A stretch of DNA of 64,000 nucleotides from Phycisphaerales bacterium. Its GTDB lineage: Bacteria > Planctomycetota > Phycisphaerae > Phycisphaerales > SM1A02. A model generated the notes under the pieces. That model ran no database searches. It worked only from the letters and a program-made list of their open reading frames with translations, and was not told the DNA's origin. Both the position numbers and the translations under genes were made by a program. The stretch is taken from NCBI GenBank assembly GCA_029268515.1, contig JAQWNP010000008.1, positions 1 through 64,000 on the forward strand. The letters run 5' to 3'. Below are positions 1 through 8,786 of the stretch, in pieces. Positions within the stretch are counted from its first letter, which is position 1, and every line of letters begins with the position of its first letter.

Positions 1-4
1 AGAA

Positions 5-493
5 GTGCCAGGAAAATCTGACTATGAACGTCTGCTTTCCGAAAAGAATCAACATGATGCTGAAGAGCAAGTAAGAATAGAAGCAGTGCGTCGAGAGCGT
101 GAAGAAATACAGGCTCGTGTAAACCAGTATCAAGAAGAACGTAGAAAAGAAAGTGAGCAACAATCTAGCAGTAAAGAAACAAAAGCGCTGAAGTGGCACG
201 AGGAAATAAACAAGTGGATAGTAAGTAATCTATCTTTATTAAATGCTTATGCCTTTTTCATTATCTGGATATTCGGAACGATATTGTTCACGGCAACATA
301 TGCTCAGATGGGGGCGGAACCGTTTGTCGCTTTTCTGATTGGGTTTGGTATTTGTGCCTTGCTTGGGTTCATTTACTGCGGTGTATTTGCAATCATCTTG
401 TCTATTTGTAAAGATTTGTCGCGTATTGCTGATTCTGCAGAAAAGCGATTGTTGTTTGACGCGGAAGGCGAAACGACTTCAGAGCGTCCGTGA
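5..493 (+). CDS. Membrane protein with charged coiled-coil N terminus, possibly 5'-truncated
   Basis: I do not recognise a family. As read from a GTG at the window edge the product is 162 residues. Residues 1-65 are highly charged (Glu, Arg, Lys, Gln rich) and heptad-like, suggesting a cytoplasmic coiled coil. Two hydrophobic segments follow at about 80-100 and 108-132, then a short polar tail. The first possible start lies only five bases into the window, so the true N terminus may be outside it. A good hairpin terminator follows 38 bases after the stop, so the gene ends a transcription unit. The role is unknown; this is probably a small inner-membrane protein with a cytoplasmic helical domain. 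Confidence 0.6.
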   Translation: MPGKSDYERLLSEKNQHDAEEQVRIEAVRREREEIQARVNQYQEERRKESEQQSSSKETKALKWHEEINKWIVSNLSLLNAYAFFIIWIFGTILFTATYAQMGAEPFVAFLIGFGICALLGFIYCGVFAIILSICKDLSRIADSAEKRLLFDAEGETTSERP

Positions 494-530
494 GGTTTGA
501 GCCACCTCGTAAGAAACGAATTCAACGAAT

Positions 531-566
531 AACCCCTCTGCACATCGCAGGGGGGTTGTTCTTTAG
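531..566 (+). terminator. Rho-independent terminator after the first gene
   Basis: An 11-bp stem (531-541 pairing with 547-557, with one G-U pair) closes a 5-base loop and is followed by a T-rich tail. It lies 38 bases after the stop codon of the gene ending at 493, on the same strand. Confidence 0.75.
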
Positions 567-604
567 TTGCATCAACAGCGCACGAACTATCAACCGCCAA
601 AACT

Positions 605-630
605 TCGGGTAGTAAAATCGGGTAGTAAAG
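605..630. repeat. Two-copy 13-bp tandem repeat
   Basis: The 13-mer TCGGGTAGTAAAA at 605-617 is repeated immediately as TCGGGTAGTAAAG at 618-630 (12 of 13 identical). It lies 60-85 bases beyond the 3' end of the tRNA-Gly gene. No function is evident. Confidence 0.5.
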
Positions 631-689
631 TAGGTATGCGTGGTTTCGACGAAGCGCGCATCGTCGTAACTAGTTGACACACAAAGCAA

Positions 690-761
<72 letters not shown>

Positions 762-860
762 TTTCGAATCACACGGTCTAGCTTAGTCTAGCATTTGTCC
801 ATCTGAGAGGTGCCAGAGACGGCCCATGACGCGGCGCGGTCAGCGGTTAGAATATCGAGC

Positions 861-1991
861 ATGAATAATACAAACCTTGCCGTCCTTAAACTGTTCGTCA
901 TTGTCTGCCTGTTTGCTGGTTCAACGCATTTGCTTTTCGCTGAAGCGGTGTCTACCTCAGCGTTCGATTCGGCAGCGCCTCCACCAGCGACTGACCTGAT
1001 GAATGATCTCGTCAATAACTATGATCCCTGCGCTGGTAGTCCGGCGCCGGCAGTCTGCCGTTGCGCACTGGAATTTCCACCAGTGACCTATGACACAAAA
1101 GTTGACTTTGTACTCAATACCAACAGTGAAGGTCAGTATGACCTTGCCACTGGTCGCACACTGATGAACTTGGTTCGAGCAGTTGCTGTCGCATCAGCAC
1201 CAGCGGCGCCAGCAAAGGGTGAGCCAGTGATCAAGCTCTACGCCAACCCACCAGCAACACCAGATGCCATGGGAAAACTTCAGAAAGTGGTGAAGAGCAA
1301 TCCCAACTTCAGAGACGCCAAGCTCGTCAAAACGATGATGCTGCCACGAGACTTTGGTAGCGCGCCTGACCGACTCTTTGGGGGGCTCTGGTGGCTCGAC
1401 AAAGAACAAATGCTGGTGGTGATCTACCGTGGAACCCAGACGCCGTTTGAGTGGTACCTTGATCTTCAAGGCGGTTCGTATCGTAAGATTTCGGATTCCT
1501 TTAATGTGGCCAATGGGTTTGGTGCTGCGTATCAATTCTGCCAAGGTGATTTGCTAGAGGCAATTGAGACTTACAAGCCAAAGAACGTGTTCATCGGAGG
1601 GCACTCACTTGGAGGTGCAGTTGCGGGTATGACGGCGCTCGATCTGCATCAGCGTTCGAAAGCGGCAGGTCATCCATACCAAGTTCATGCGATCACTTTT
1701 GGCCAGCCCCGTACCTTTGAGCCCAAGGCCGCTGATCTCGCTAACGCTGCTATTAAGTCAGGTGAGCTTGAGTTATGGCGGGTGGTGAATATGCCTGATC
1801 CAGTACCTGCTGTGCCGCCTGCAGCAGTCGGTGCAAAAAGCGCTAAATTCAAGCACACCCGTTGGCTTGTGATGTATGACGATGATGTCTCAGCCGAATC
1901 TGGCCGTAGTGTGGCATGGAACCATCACTATTACTACGACGGCTATTTCAAACCAGATGCCATTGGAATGGCTCATTGGCCAGCAGATTGA
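861..1991 (+). CDS. Secreted class 3 (fungal-type) lipase-like alpha/beta hydrolase
   Basis: A predicted extracytoplasmic esterase or lipase of 376 residues. The ATG at 861 is chosen because it places a clean signal peptide (hydrophobic stretch at residues 5-24) at the N terminus; an in-frame codon 17 codons upstream would bury it. The nucleophile elbow GHSLGG has its serine at residue 249, the typical Lipase_3 motif, and it follows a WWLDKEQMLVVIYRGT segment typical of the fold. Asp and His candidates for the triad lie in the C-terminal third (MPDPVPAVPP and NHHYYYDGY). A Cys-rich stretch (CAGSPAPAVCRC) after the signal peptide suggests disulfides and export. The gene stands alone, convergent with the next gene. 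The substrate is not predictable. Confidence 0.85.
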   Translation: MNNTNLAVLKLFVIVCLFAGSTHLLFAEAVSTSAFDSAAPPPATDLMNDLVNNYDPCAGSPAPAVCRCALEFPPVTYDTKVDFVLNTNSEGQYDLATGRTLMNLVRAVAVASAPAAPAKGEPVIKLYANPPATPDAMGKLQKVVKSNPNFRDAKLVKTMMLPRDFGSAPDRLFGGLWWLDKEQMLVVIYRGTQTPFEWYLDLQGGSYRKISDSFNVANGFGAAYQFCQGDLLEAIETYKPKNVFIGGHSLGGAVAGMTALDLHQRSKAAGHPYQVHAITFGQPRTFEPKAADLANAAIKSGELELWRVVNMPDPVPAVPPAAVGAKSAKFKHTRWLVMYDDDVSAESGRSVAWNHHYYYDGYFKPDAIGMAHWPAD

Positions 1992-2030
1992 GTCGAGCAT
2001 TCTCAAACAAATAAGACAGGAACGACTTGA

Positions 2031-3281
2031 TTAATCATCGCTGTGAGGTGTGATGGAAATTGAGCCATGTGATTTCGTTCCGCCATCACTCCGGCAGGTG
2101 ATTTTTAACTCAGGCTGCTGAACGCCTTGTGGCAGATTAATCACATAGACGTTCTTGTCGTTTTTTGTACCAGTGAAACCTGAATGCTGATCACGACCAA
2201 CAAGTTGGCCAGTCTGACCATCAACCAACTGAACATCATTAATGCGCAATCCGTGCTGCCCTTTGGTCCACGAGAAAGTAACGTCCCACAGACCAGCAGG
2301 CATGTGGTCAGGCATGTCTTCGATGGTCCAAGTACTTCCTTGTTTTGTGCAGTGTTTGGGTTGCCAGCCAAAGAGTAAAGAAGGTGGTGCATAAAACTGA
2401 AGGTACCAGCGTTTGCCCGCATTGCCGGCAATGCCATCAGGATCAAGTTGCCAAGCTTGCTTAAATGCGGCAGCTGCTTTGGTGTCCGATCCCTCTGTTT
2501 TTCGGTGGACGGCGCCGATTGCAACTTGGAGCCACGCTCTTTGTGAATCGTTGTAGACGTCATCAGCCAGCATGGTGTGCAGTCGATCTAAGGCTTGTTG
2601 CGAGCGTCCTTCTTTGGCATCTTTCGTTGCCTGCGCAATAAGGTGATGCCATTGAGGCATCTCAAGCCTGCGACGGCGCCCTGAATCATCTTGAGAATCA
2701 ATTTCAGCAAGGCGTTCAATGAACTTATTTTGCCTATCTAAAGGCAAATCAAAAACAGCGTAGATTGCTGTTGCCTCGCTATCTGGATCATTCTCACGTC
2801 GCGCCTCTTCGATGCGCTGTTGTAATACTTGGTACTGCGTTGCAGCTTGGGCAAGCTCCAGCAGCGCTGACTGTGCTTGTTCAGGGCGGCGCGGTAGGGT
2901 TTCGCCCTGACGAGCGCCAAGCACTTCGCCGTTGGGCGAAAAGGCAATGATTGCTGGGTAGGTAACGAGCCCTTGTTTTTTCCAGCCCTTATGTAACGCA
3001 TCGAAGTTCGTTTGCTGCTGCTCTGTCGGTGCTTGCAGGACATCAATGTCAGTAAGCACCAAGTCAGAATGACGGAGCATGTCATCTGTCGCTGGCGTGG
3101 ACCACATGTCGGCATTCAATTTTCGCCCAAGGCCATTCCAGTCGCTCCCATGTACATAGACAATAAAGGGTACCTGGCGTTGGGCTGCAGTGTCTGATGC
3201 TGCTGCATAACCAGCGACTCGTTGAGGACCAATACCATCAGCGATAAAAGCGAGCGCCGTAATGAGAATGGTTGTGATCAA
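2031..3281 (-). CDS. Secreted thioredoxin-fold protein with helical repeat region, lacking the CxxC
   Basis: A 416-residue exported protein. I chose a TTG start whose last two bases overlap the stop (TTGA) of the upstream transglutaminase-like gene, which leaves a compact signal peptide (ITTILITALAFIADG). The same TTGA coupling occurs at the sirtuin gene near 57.47 kb. An ATG 45 bases upstream (3326) is the alternative. Residues about 30-145 resemble a thioredoxin-like fold (VPFIVYVHGSDW, then YPAIIAFSPNGEVLGARQG), but the position of the redox CxxC is SDWN, so disulfide chemistry is unlikely. A helical region with possible TPR character follows, then a beta-rich C-terminal domain. It is probably an envelope scaffold working with its coupled neighbour; no precise function can be assigned. 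Confidence 0.65.
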   Translation of the reverse strand: MITTILITALAFIADGIGPQRVAGYAAASDTAAQRQVPFIVYVHGSDWNGLGRKLNADMWSTPATDDMLRHSDLVLTDIDVLQAPTEQQQTNFDALHKGWKKQGLVTYPAIIAFSPNGEVLGARQGETLPRRPEQAQSALLELAQAATQYQVLQQRIEEARRENDPDSEATAIYAVFDLPLDRQNKFIERLAEIDSQDDSGRRRRLEMPQWHHLIAQATKDAKEGRSQQALDRLHTMLADDVYNDSQRAWLQVAIGAVHRKTEGSDTKAAAAFKQAWQLDPDGIAGNAGKRWYLQFYAPPSLLFGWQPKHCTKQGSTWTIEDMPDHMPAGLWDVTFSWTKGQHGLRINDVQLVDGQTGQLVGRDQHSGFTGTKNDKNVYVINLPQGVQQPELKITCRSDGGTKSHGSISITPHSDD

Positions 3282-5317
3282 CTGGTACGCTTCCCATAGA
3301 TAAGGACCCGTGGAAAGTGCATGCACTTTCCATCTCTTTCGACTCGAATAAAGCGTCCGCGAGGCTTGGTGTCAGATAGATCAACGCGATACCAAAGATG
3401 GGCACCTTCAAGCGTCGCGACTTGTTCCCATTCAATACCGTCACGACTCACGAGAATCCGAGCGTCTTTGGCCCGATGTTGCTGACCTCTCCGCCCCTCA
3501 AGAATAATGCCCTCGATCTCGCCAAAGTGGGGCAGTTCAATTTCGAACCAAGGCTGGTCACCAACTTGAGTATGAAACTGACCGCCACGTTCTTCGAGTA
3601 CACCCCAGTGTTGCTCGGGAGAATCCCAACGGTTGCCAGGTTCCCAAATGCGTAGAGCACCACCTTGGCTCAGCAGTCTTCCTTGGAACGGTTCGATACC
3701 TGACTCAGCAAGGCTTGTTCGAGGTTCGTGAAGCCGAGATGCAGCTCGACCAATGCGCTGAAAGGTCTCTAAGTCGTTAGCTTCAGCAGCAGCTGGAAGC
3801 ATTGTTCGTGCTAACTGACGAAGTGCGGCATCTTGCCCATCACCAGCGCTGTTGGCCTCACCAAGAAGCACACGTTCAAACATGGCGTTGCCATCGGGAT
3901 CGTCTTTGAGCTTGTTCATCGCCCAAGCAATATACGGAGCGCCTAGATCAGGTGAGTCGATGAGGTTTCGCAGCGTCATTATTAGAAACTGCTGTTGCTC
4001 ACGCGGATCTCCAGCGTTTTTCAACATCCAGTCGAGCGCGGGCTCAATGTTCCATCGCACTGGTCCCCAGTCTTGTACGTTGCGGAGGTATCTTCCAAGG
4101 TATGCAATACGCTTGTTCGCTGGCATGCCTTTGAAGAGCTCTGGATAGATATATTGTTTCGATAAAGCCCAGACAGGCTCAGGATGGGCTGGTAGCAGCT
4201 GGTTGTGAAGCTTTGTCATGGTTCGTTCCCACCAGCGTCGATCCATTTGGTGGTCAAGGCCGAATTGTAGATAGTCGCGCCAGAGCCCCTCATCAAGATG
4301 ATTTCGGTCGAGCGCTCGTAGATAAGCTACTTCGGCTTGCTGCGTAGAACCTTGTTGATCATGCCAATGGGCAAGACGTTTTTGATCACTGGCTTGTTGA
4401 TGGTTAGTTGTACGTTCGAATGCACGCTGTACAAGCACATGGCTCGCCCAGTTTGGGCGCTGTAGTGATGAATGGAGGGAACGCTTCCAACTTAGTGAAT
4501 AGGCAGGTGTCCATTGGCCTGGTGCCGTTTGCACGGCATAGGCGCAGTGCCCAGGCTCGCCCATCGTGAATGCTGGTATTCCATTGGCGATTGCCGCGGA
4601 GGCGCCAGTGTTTGAAAGAGCGCCACAGACTCCACCAACCTCGATGGCCATTTCTGGATCACATCGAAAGGATTCACGAAAAGGGTGATAGTAAAGCCAG
4701 CCTTGAACGGTGTCGTCAAAGCAATTGAACCCACGGTATGGCGCTTGCCAGCAGGCGCGCACATATTCAGAACGAGGCCAGCAAATTCGTTCTCTGAGAA
4801 ATTCGAGTGCCTCGACTGCTGTGTAAGAGGGGTATTGGGCGCCACGTGCGAGAAAGCGCCGCTCCCACGTTGCGAGGTCTGGGTAACAGTTATTGAGAAG
4901 CCCGTCCTTAAAGTGATCTCTGAAGTAGTGATATCGATCGCGCATCCAAGAATCATCAAGTCGGTCCTTGCGTAACTCTAAAGCGCAAGCGGTTGCCATA
5001 GAACGATCGACCGACCGATTGGCAAGATCTGGATCTTCATTCCAAAGTTGAGCCAAGAATGTCAGTGTGCGTGGGCCATTCTCAATAGGGCCGCTATCGA
5101 GCAACTCTCGCATCCACGCTTCATGAGCATAAAGCGTCTTTAAAAAATCAGCTAACTCTGGTCGGTTGGCAGCTTGCTCAAAAATTGATGGTCCCGCATG
5201 CTCTTGAATCTGCCAGACAAGCAGTTCATCTGGGTTGGGCGTGATAGCAGAAACAGACGCAGCTATATTCAGATAGAAAACAGTGAACGTTACATTGATG
5301 AGCTGCGTGAGTTTCAT
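3278..5317 (-). CDS. Secreted transglutaminase-like protein with C-terminal discoidin-like domain
   Basis: 679 residues with an N-terminal signal peptide (about 1-24). The central region contains a papain/transglutaminase-like signature: a nucleophile cysteine in GGVCGALSNTGASA, followed about 25 residues later by histidine in GEPGHCAYAV. That Cys-His spacing is typical of bacterial transglutaminase-like peptidases. A helical region with repeat character follows, and the last 130 residues look like an F5/8 (discoidin) beta-sandwich (WFEIELPHFGEIEGIILEGR; DARILVSRDGIEWEQVATL), which normally binds carbohydrate or surface ligands. It is coupled to the thioredoxin-fold gene downstream by overlapping stop and start. 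The likely role is in the cell envelope, binding a surface polymer; the substrate is unknown. Confidence 0.7.
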   Translation of the reverse strand: MKLTQLINVTFTVFYLNIAASVSAITPNPDELLVWQIQEHAGPSIFEQAANRPELADFLKTLYAHEAWMRELLDSGPIENGPRTLTFLAQLWNEDPDLANRSVDRSMATACALELRKDRLDDSWMRDRYHYFRDHFKDGLLNNCYPDLATWERRFLARGAQYPSYTAVEALEFLRERICWPRSEYVRACWQAPYRGFNCFDDTVQGWLYYHPFRESFRCDPEMAIEVGGVCGALSNTGASAAIANGIPAFTMGEPGHCAYAVQTAPGQWTPAYSLSWKRSLHSSLQRPNWASHVLVQRAFERTTNHQQASDQKRLAHWHDQQGSTQQAEVAYLRALDRNHLDEGLWRDYLQFGLDHQMDRRWWERTMTKLHNQLLPAHPEPVWALSKQYIYPELFKGMPANKRIAYLGRYLRNVQDWGPVRWNIEPALDWMLKNAGDPREQQQFLIMTLRNLIDSPDLGAPYIAWAMNKLKDDPDGNAMFERVLLGEANSAGDGQDAALRQLARTMLPAAAEANDLETFQRIGRAASRLHEPRTSLAESGIEPFQGRLLSQGGALRIWEPGNRWDSPEQHWGVLEERGGQFHTQVGDQPWFEIELPHFGEIEGIILEGRRGQQHRAKDARILVSRDGIEWEQVATLEGAHLWYRVDLSDTKPRGRFIRVERDGKCMHFPRVLIYGKRTS

Positions 5318-5384
5318 AGTGACCCTTTGGCATAGTCACTGATTATTGTTTCCGCACCCTAGATGATGCGCACTGAGTCACTCT

Positions 5385-6335
5385 TCATGATTTCTTTTTT
5401 GCCTTGGCTTTTACAATTCGATCAGCAGCGGGTGTTTTGAGATTGCTAGCAAGTCCAATATAAGACATTGACTTGATCAAAAGCCAAGTTGCATCAAACT
5501 GCCACCAAGCAAGACCATGCCGCGCTGACGTAGGAAATGCATGATGGTTATTATGCCAACCTTCACCGAATGAGAAGATACCAACCAGTGGATTGTTTCG
5601 ACTGTGATCATGACTTTCAAAAGGCTGCGTTCCCCAGATGTGGCACACTGAATTGACTGACCAGGTCAGGTGATGCTCTACAAAGACACGAACCAGTCCA
5701 CCCCACAAAAATCCAGTCAAAGCGCCGAGCCAGGTGCCCGTAATCACACCACCTAGCACAGTGGGAATCAGCATGCTTAAGAAAGCCCACACTGGAAACA
5801 GTCTTGAAACCATGCGTAGATCCGGATCTGCCTTGAGATCAGGGATGTAGCGAGGTTGATCAGGTTGCTCAAGTCGGAAAAGCCAACCGAAGTGTGAGTA
5901 GATAAAGCGACCTATCGGTCCACCTTTGCCAACATGTGGTGAGTGAGGATCATGTTCTAGATCACTATATTGGTGGTGTTGTCGATGCACTGCACACCAC
6001 CAGAAAAGATCGCCTTGCACAGCCATCGATCCTGTAATACCAAGCGTGATCTTGAGCCAGCGTGGACAGTCAAAGGACTTATGTGTGAAGTAGCGATGAA
6101 AGCCGATTGTGATTCCTAGGCCAGTCAAGATATACATTCCGACCAAGAGTGAAAGATCGAGTACACCGAAACCATTGCCCCAGGCAAGCCACATCACCGC
6201 AATCAGCGCAAGTGGCGGCAGAATGACAGAGATCAGGACAATCGTTCTCGCGCCGCGCCGTACAGGTGCATGGGGTTGAGGTTCGGGGGCAGTTTTAGTG
6301 GCTGAAATCTGGTCGGTTGAAACAGAACTGGACAT
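5385..6335 (-). CDS. Membrane acyl-CoA/acyl-lipid desaturase (delta-9 type)
   Basis: A 316-residue di-iron membrane fatty acid desaturase that would introduce a cis double bond into acyl chains. All three histidine boxes are present: HRYFTH (residues 80-85), HRQHH (117-121) and HNNHH (261-265), between four hydrophobic segments (about 32-55, 62-80, 180-200, 203-222). The ATG at 6335 was chosen because the preceding sequence holds a GGAG at suitable distance, and the extra upstream residues are Arg/Lys-rich and unlike the family. Length matches bacterial delta-9 desaturases. The electron donor is not encoded nearby. It is divergent from the next gene across a 241-bp promoter region. Confidence 0.9.
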   Translation of the reverse strand: MSSSVSTDQISATKTAPEPQPHAPVRRGARTIVLISVILPPLALIAVMWLAWGNGFGVLDLSLLVGMYILTGLGITIGFHRYFTHKSFDCPRWLKITLGITGSMAVQGDLFWWCAVHRQHHQYSDLEHDPHSPHVGKGGPIGRFIYSHFGWLFRLEQPDQPRYIPDLKADPDLRMVSRLFPVWAFLSMLIPTVLGGVITGTWLGALTGFLWGGLVRVFVEHHLTWSVNSVCHIWGTQPFESHDHSRNNPLVGIFSFGEGWHNNHHAFPTSARHGLAWWQFDATWLLIKSMSYIGLASNLKTPAADRIVKAKAKKKS

Positions 6336-6563
6336 CGAAATCGGGCTCCAAGAAAGCTGGTATGTACCAATCGCAGCCGTGGGTTTGACACGGGTCACTT
6401 TTCGCAGCTGCAAGTAGGTAAATGCTAGCCATATCCGAGCGGTAATGTGGATCTTCTTACAAGATCTGAGGCAGAACCTGCGTCTCAGCGCTATTGGCTT
6501 GGCAGAGAATCCGAGTGGTGCTTTGGTGGCCTTATACTGGGCACCTCTTGAAACCTGTTTCTT

Positions 6564-6569
6564 AGGAGG
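6564..6569 (+). promoter_or_regulatory. Consensus ribosome binding site fixing the start at 6577
   Basis: A perfect AGGAGG sits 7 bases before the ATG at 6577. It excludes the longer in-frame reading that begins at 6445. Confidence 0.85.
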
Positions 6570-6576
6570 CCCCCAA

Positions 6577-7818
6577 ATGCCCATTAAGCTATTTATCGCT
6601 CTGAGCCTTATATTTTCATTGCTAGATCAAGTTCACGCGGCGGCGGACGATGTTTCTGGGCCATCCAAGTCGATCCGATCACTTCTAGGGCAGCCTAAAG
6701 GGGCGAGTGAGCTAGGGATTCTTTCGATTCCTGCGGATGCAAACCGTTTTCAAAAATTTGGCTTCACTAAATACACACAGATCTTTGCGCCCAATGGAAA
6801 ACCCATTCGAATCATCGCTCAAGCTGATGTGCCAGATATTGCAGTGGCTCGGGCCAGAAATTTGCTTCAGTTCTTTCTGACTGATGTGCCAGGATCAAAA
6901 TACGGGGCTGACAAGTCGATGGTTGCAAATGCCATGGCTGAGAATGAAGCCATGTTGATGATGCCAACTGGTGCGCATCAGGAGGGCCAAGAGCCAGACA
7001 TTCCAGCTCAAGGACTTTTTGAAAGTGAAACTCCAATTGATGGCTCTCACTGGTATTTGACCAATGACTGGGCGCATCGTGATGCTGGCTTTGAAGAGAT
7101 ATTCCATCTGGTCCATGACACTGGCATTGGTACATACATGCCCGGTGCACTACCGGACTATCAAAGCGAACTAGATATTGAAGCAAGAAAATCCATTCGT
7201 GATGGTCGCTGGGGTATTCCCATCGATCCGAGCGTAGCTGAATGGCTTCAGGAGTTAGAAGAAGAAGGCTCTTTAGCTCAAGAGTACATCGCCTCAGTTA
7301 TTGACACCTACTATGGCCTATGGGCCGCATGGGATGAATCACCTGGAGGTATGTGGGGTATTTACACCGCAAAGACACGAGAAGAATTGGCTACCAAGGA
7401 TCCGCGAGGACAAGCGCTTGTTGAAGCCTTTCTGCCACCAATGATGAATGGCTACGAGGCCCTTATTGATCCGTCGTTTGAGGGTGAATTTAAGTTGAGC
7501 TTTGATCCAGCTCACACATATACACATAAATCTCGTTATTACGTCGATGCGACGCTAACGGGCGCTCTCAATAGCAATCTCACTGGAAACAAAGAGAATA
7601 ATGTGCTGCGTGGTAATCATGGCAATAACGCGCTACGTGGTGGTCAAGGGACCGACGTTGCAGTATTCCAAGGGGCGCAGAATGAATACACGCTGACGCT
7701 GAGTGGCGAGATCTTGATCGTGATTGATCAGGTCGAAAATCGTGATGGGAAAGACCGACTTCTAGAAATAGAAGTACTTCGATTCTCAGATGGTGATATC
7801 AGTTGCCCTGAACTCTAG
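6577..7818 (+). CDS. Secreted protein with HxxxH segment and an RTX-like calcium repeat at the C terminus
   Basis: 413 residues. The start is fixed by a perfect Shine-Dalgarno, and the first 22 residues form a signal peptide ending near VHA-AAD. The central part has no family I can name, but contains EEIFHLVHDTG, a possible metal-binding His cluster inside a helix, followed by acidic helical segments. Near the C terminus, GNHGNNALRGGQGTD reads as one or two glycine/aspartate nonapeptide (RTX-type) calcium-binding turns, then a beta-rich tail ending in LRFSDGDI. RTX-like tails usually mean export and folding in extracellular calcium. No secretion genes are adjacent. A metal-dependent hydrolase is possible but unproven. 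Confidence 0.65.
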   Translation: MPIKLFIALSLIFSLLDQVHAAADDVSGPSKSIRSLLGQPKGASELGILSIPADANRFQKFGFTKYTQIFAPNGKPIRIIAQADVPDIAVARARNLLQFFLTDVPGSKYGADKSMVANAMAENEAMLMMPTGAHQEGQEPDIPAQGLFESETPIDGSHWYLTNDWAHRDAGFEEIFHLVHDTGIGTYMPGALPDYQSELDIEARKSIRDGRWGIPIDPSVAEWLQELEEEGSLAQEYIASVIDTYYGLWAAWDESPGGMWGIYTAKTREELATKDPRGQALVEAFLPPMMNGYEALIDPSFEGEFKLSFDPAHTYTHKSRYYVDATLTGALNSNLTGNKENNVLRGNHGNNALRGGQGTDVAVFQGAQNEYTLTLSGEILIVIDQVENRDGKDRLLEIEVLRFSDGDISCPEL

Positions 7819-8226
7819 TGGGCTCATTTGGCCCATGCGAGGCTGAGCTGGTAGCGATAAAGCCTGCTTTGTACTGGCGAGGTATCGCACAAACTACCTA
7901 GATTGCCAGGGCTGCATGACCAGTGTAACCAGACTCAGGCGATCGTTTCTTGTCGTATTGCTCGATTGGCACTTGATCAGAAGGCCGAACAACCGACTTG
8001 TTTGAGCAGAGACGTGGTTTGAATTTGATACTTCATAACCCAGCCGCGTTTACGAGGAGTTCAGTGACAGCTTGGGTGACTTTTTGGAACACTGCGCGCA
8101 GGTATTTCGGATCTGGAATGGCTCTGGATAACCGCATGAAGCCGCAGCTGGGAGCATGCTACTCGCACGCAGTGTTGTTCAACAAAGTCAATGGGGGCAT
8201 AAAGACTGCCGCTTGGAGAATTAGGA
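7819..8226. other. 408-bp gap with no supportable gene
   Basis: Both strands were read. The only open frame of note (7998-8255, plus) has an unlikely composition and runs into the better supported ankyrin-like gene. A weak TGGGC/GCCCA hairpin just after the stop at 7818 lacks a T tract. The region probably holds a promoter for the gene at 8227, but I see no clear boxes. Confidence 0.4.
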
Positions 8227-8682
8227 ATGAGATTAGCCAAATGGAATGGAAATAGAGACGCTCATCTTCGAGCACTGCTTGGATCTCTGATTGCAATGCT
8301 TTTGTTGGTTGGCGCTACAAATCGGACATACGCGCAGACCGTAGAGCCACTTGCGTTAAAGCAAGACTCACTACTCATCGAAGCTTGCAGAAATCCGGAA
8401 GTTGATCCACGCATGGTTCTCGGTCTGCTGGCCCAGGGTGCAACAGCTACAATTCCCGATGAGACCGGTAAGACAGCTCTTGATTATGCGCGTTCCAACC
8501 GACGTTTGCGCAGTAGCCCCGCATACAAAAAACTAAGCGCTCAGGCGGTTGATGACTCTGTAGATCGTGTGGTTAGCATTATCGATTTTGAGCCGACCAA
8601 CAACAATTGGGATCTCATTTTTGCAGTCAGCCTGAGTGGTTTTGTGATAGTGGTCGCGCTTCTTTCTTCTTGGAAGCGATAG
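8227..8682 (+). CDS. Small exported ankyrin-repeat-like protein with C-terminal membrane anchor
   Basis: 151 residues. A positively charged N terminus and a hydrophobic stretch (about 16-36) form a signal peptide or anchor. Residues 46-90 match one to one and a half ankyrin repeats: LLIEACRNPEVDPRMVLGLL, then DETGKTALDYARSNRRL, with the characteristic G-TALDYA turn. A hydrophobic helix at about 127-146 followed by WKR gives a C-terminal membrane anchor. The repeat array is too short to be a full ankyrin fold, so it may pair with another protein. The ATG at 8227 is preceded by a purine-rich GGAG stretch. Function unknown. Confidence 0.65.
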   Translation: MRLAKWNGNRDAHLRALLGSLIAMLLLVGATNRTYAQTVEPLALKQDSLLIEACRNPEVDPRMVLGLLAQGATATIPDETGKTALDYARSNRRLRSSPAYKKLSAQAVDDSVDRVVSIIDFEPTNNNWDLIFAVSLSGFVIVVALLSSWKR

Positions 8683-8786
8683 AGACATACAGCACTTAGT
8701 AAACCCGGTTAGACTCTGCTTATGTTCAGAAATCTGAGACTGTCATCTGTCATTTCTTTTTCATGGTTTATGGGGTTTATATTAAT

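Noticed and set aside
494-689. Prophage or integrative element attachment at tRNA-Gly, suggested by the 13-bp tandem repeat
   Set aside because: No integrase, no second att copy at a distance and no foreign gene content nearby.
7998-8255. Plus-strand 85-codon frame before the ankyrin-like gene
   Set aside because: Unlikely residue pattern, no ribosome site, and it overlaps the start of a better supported gene.
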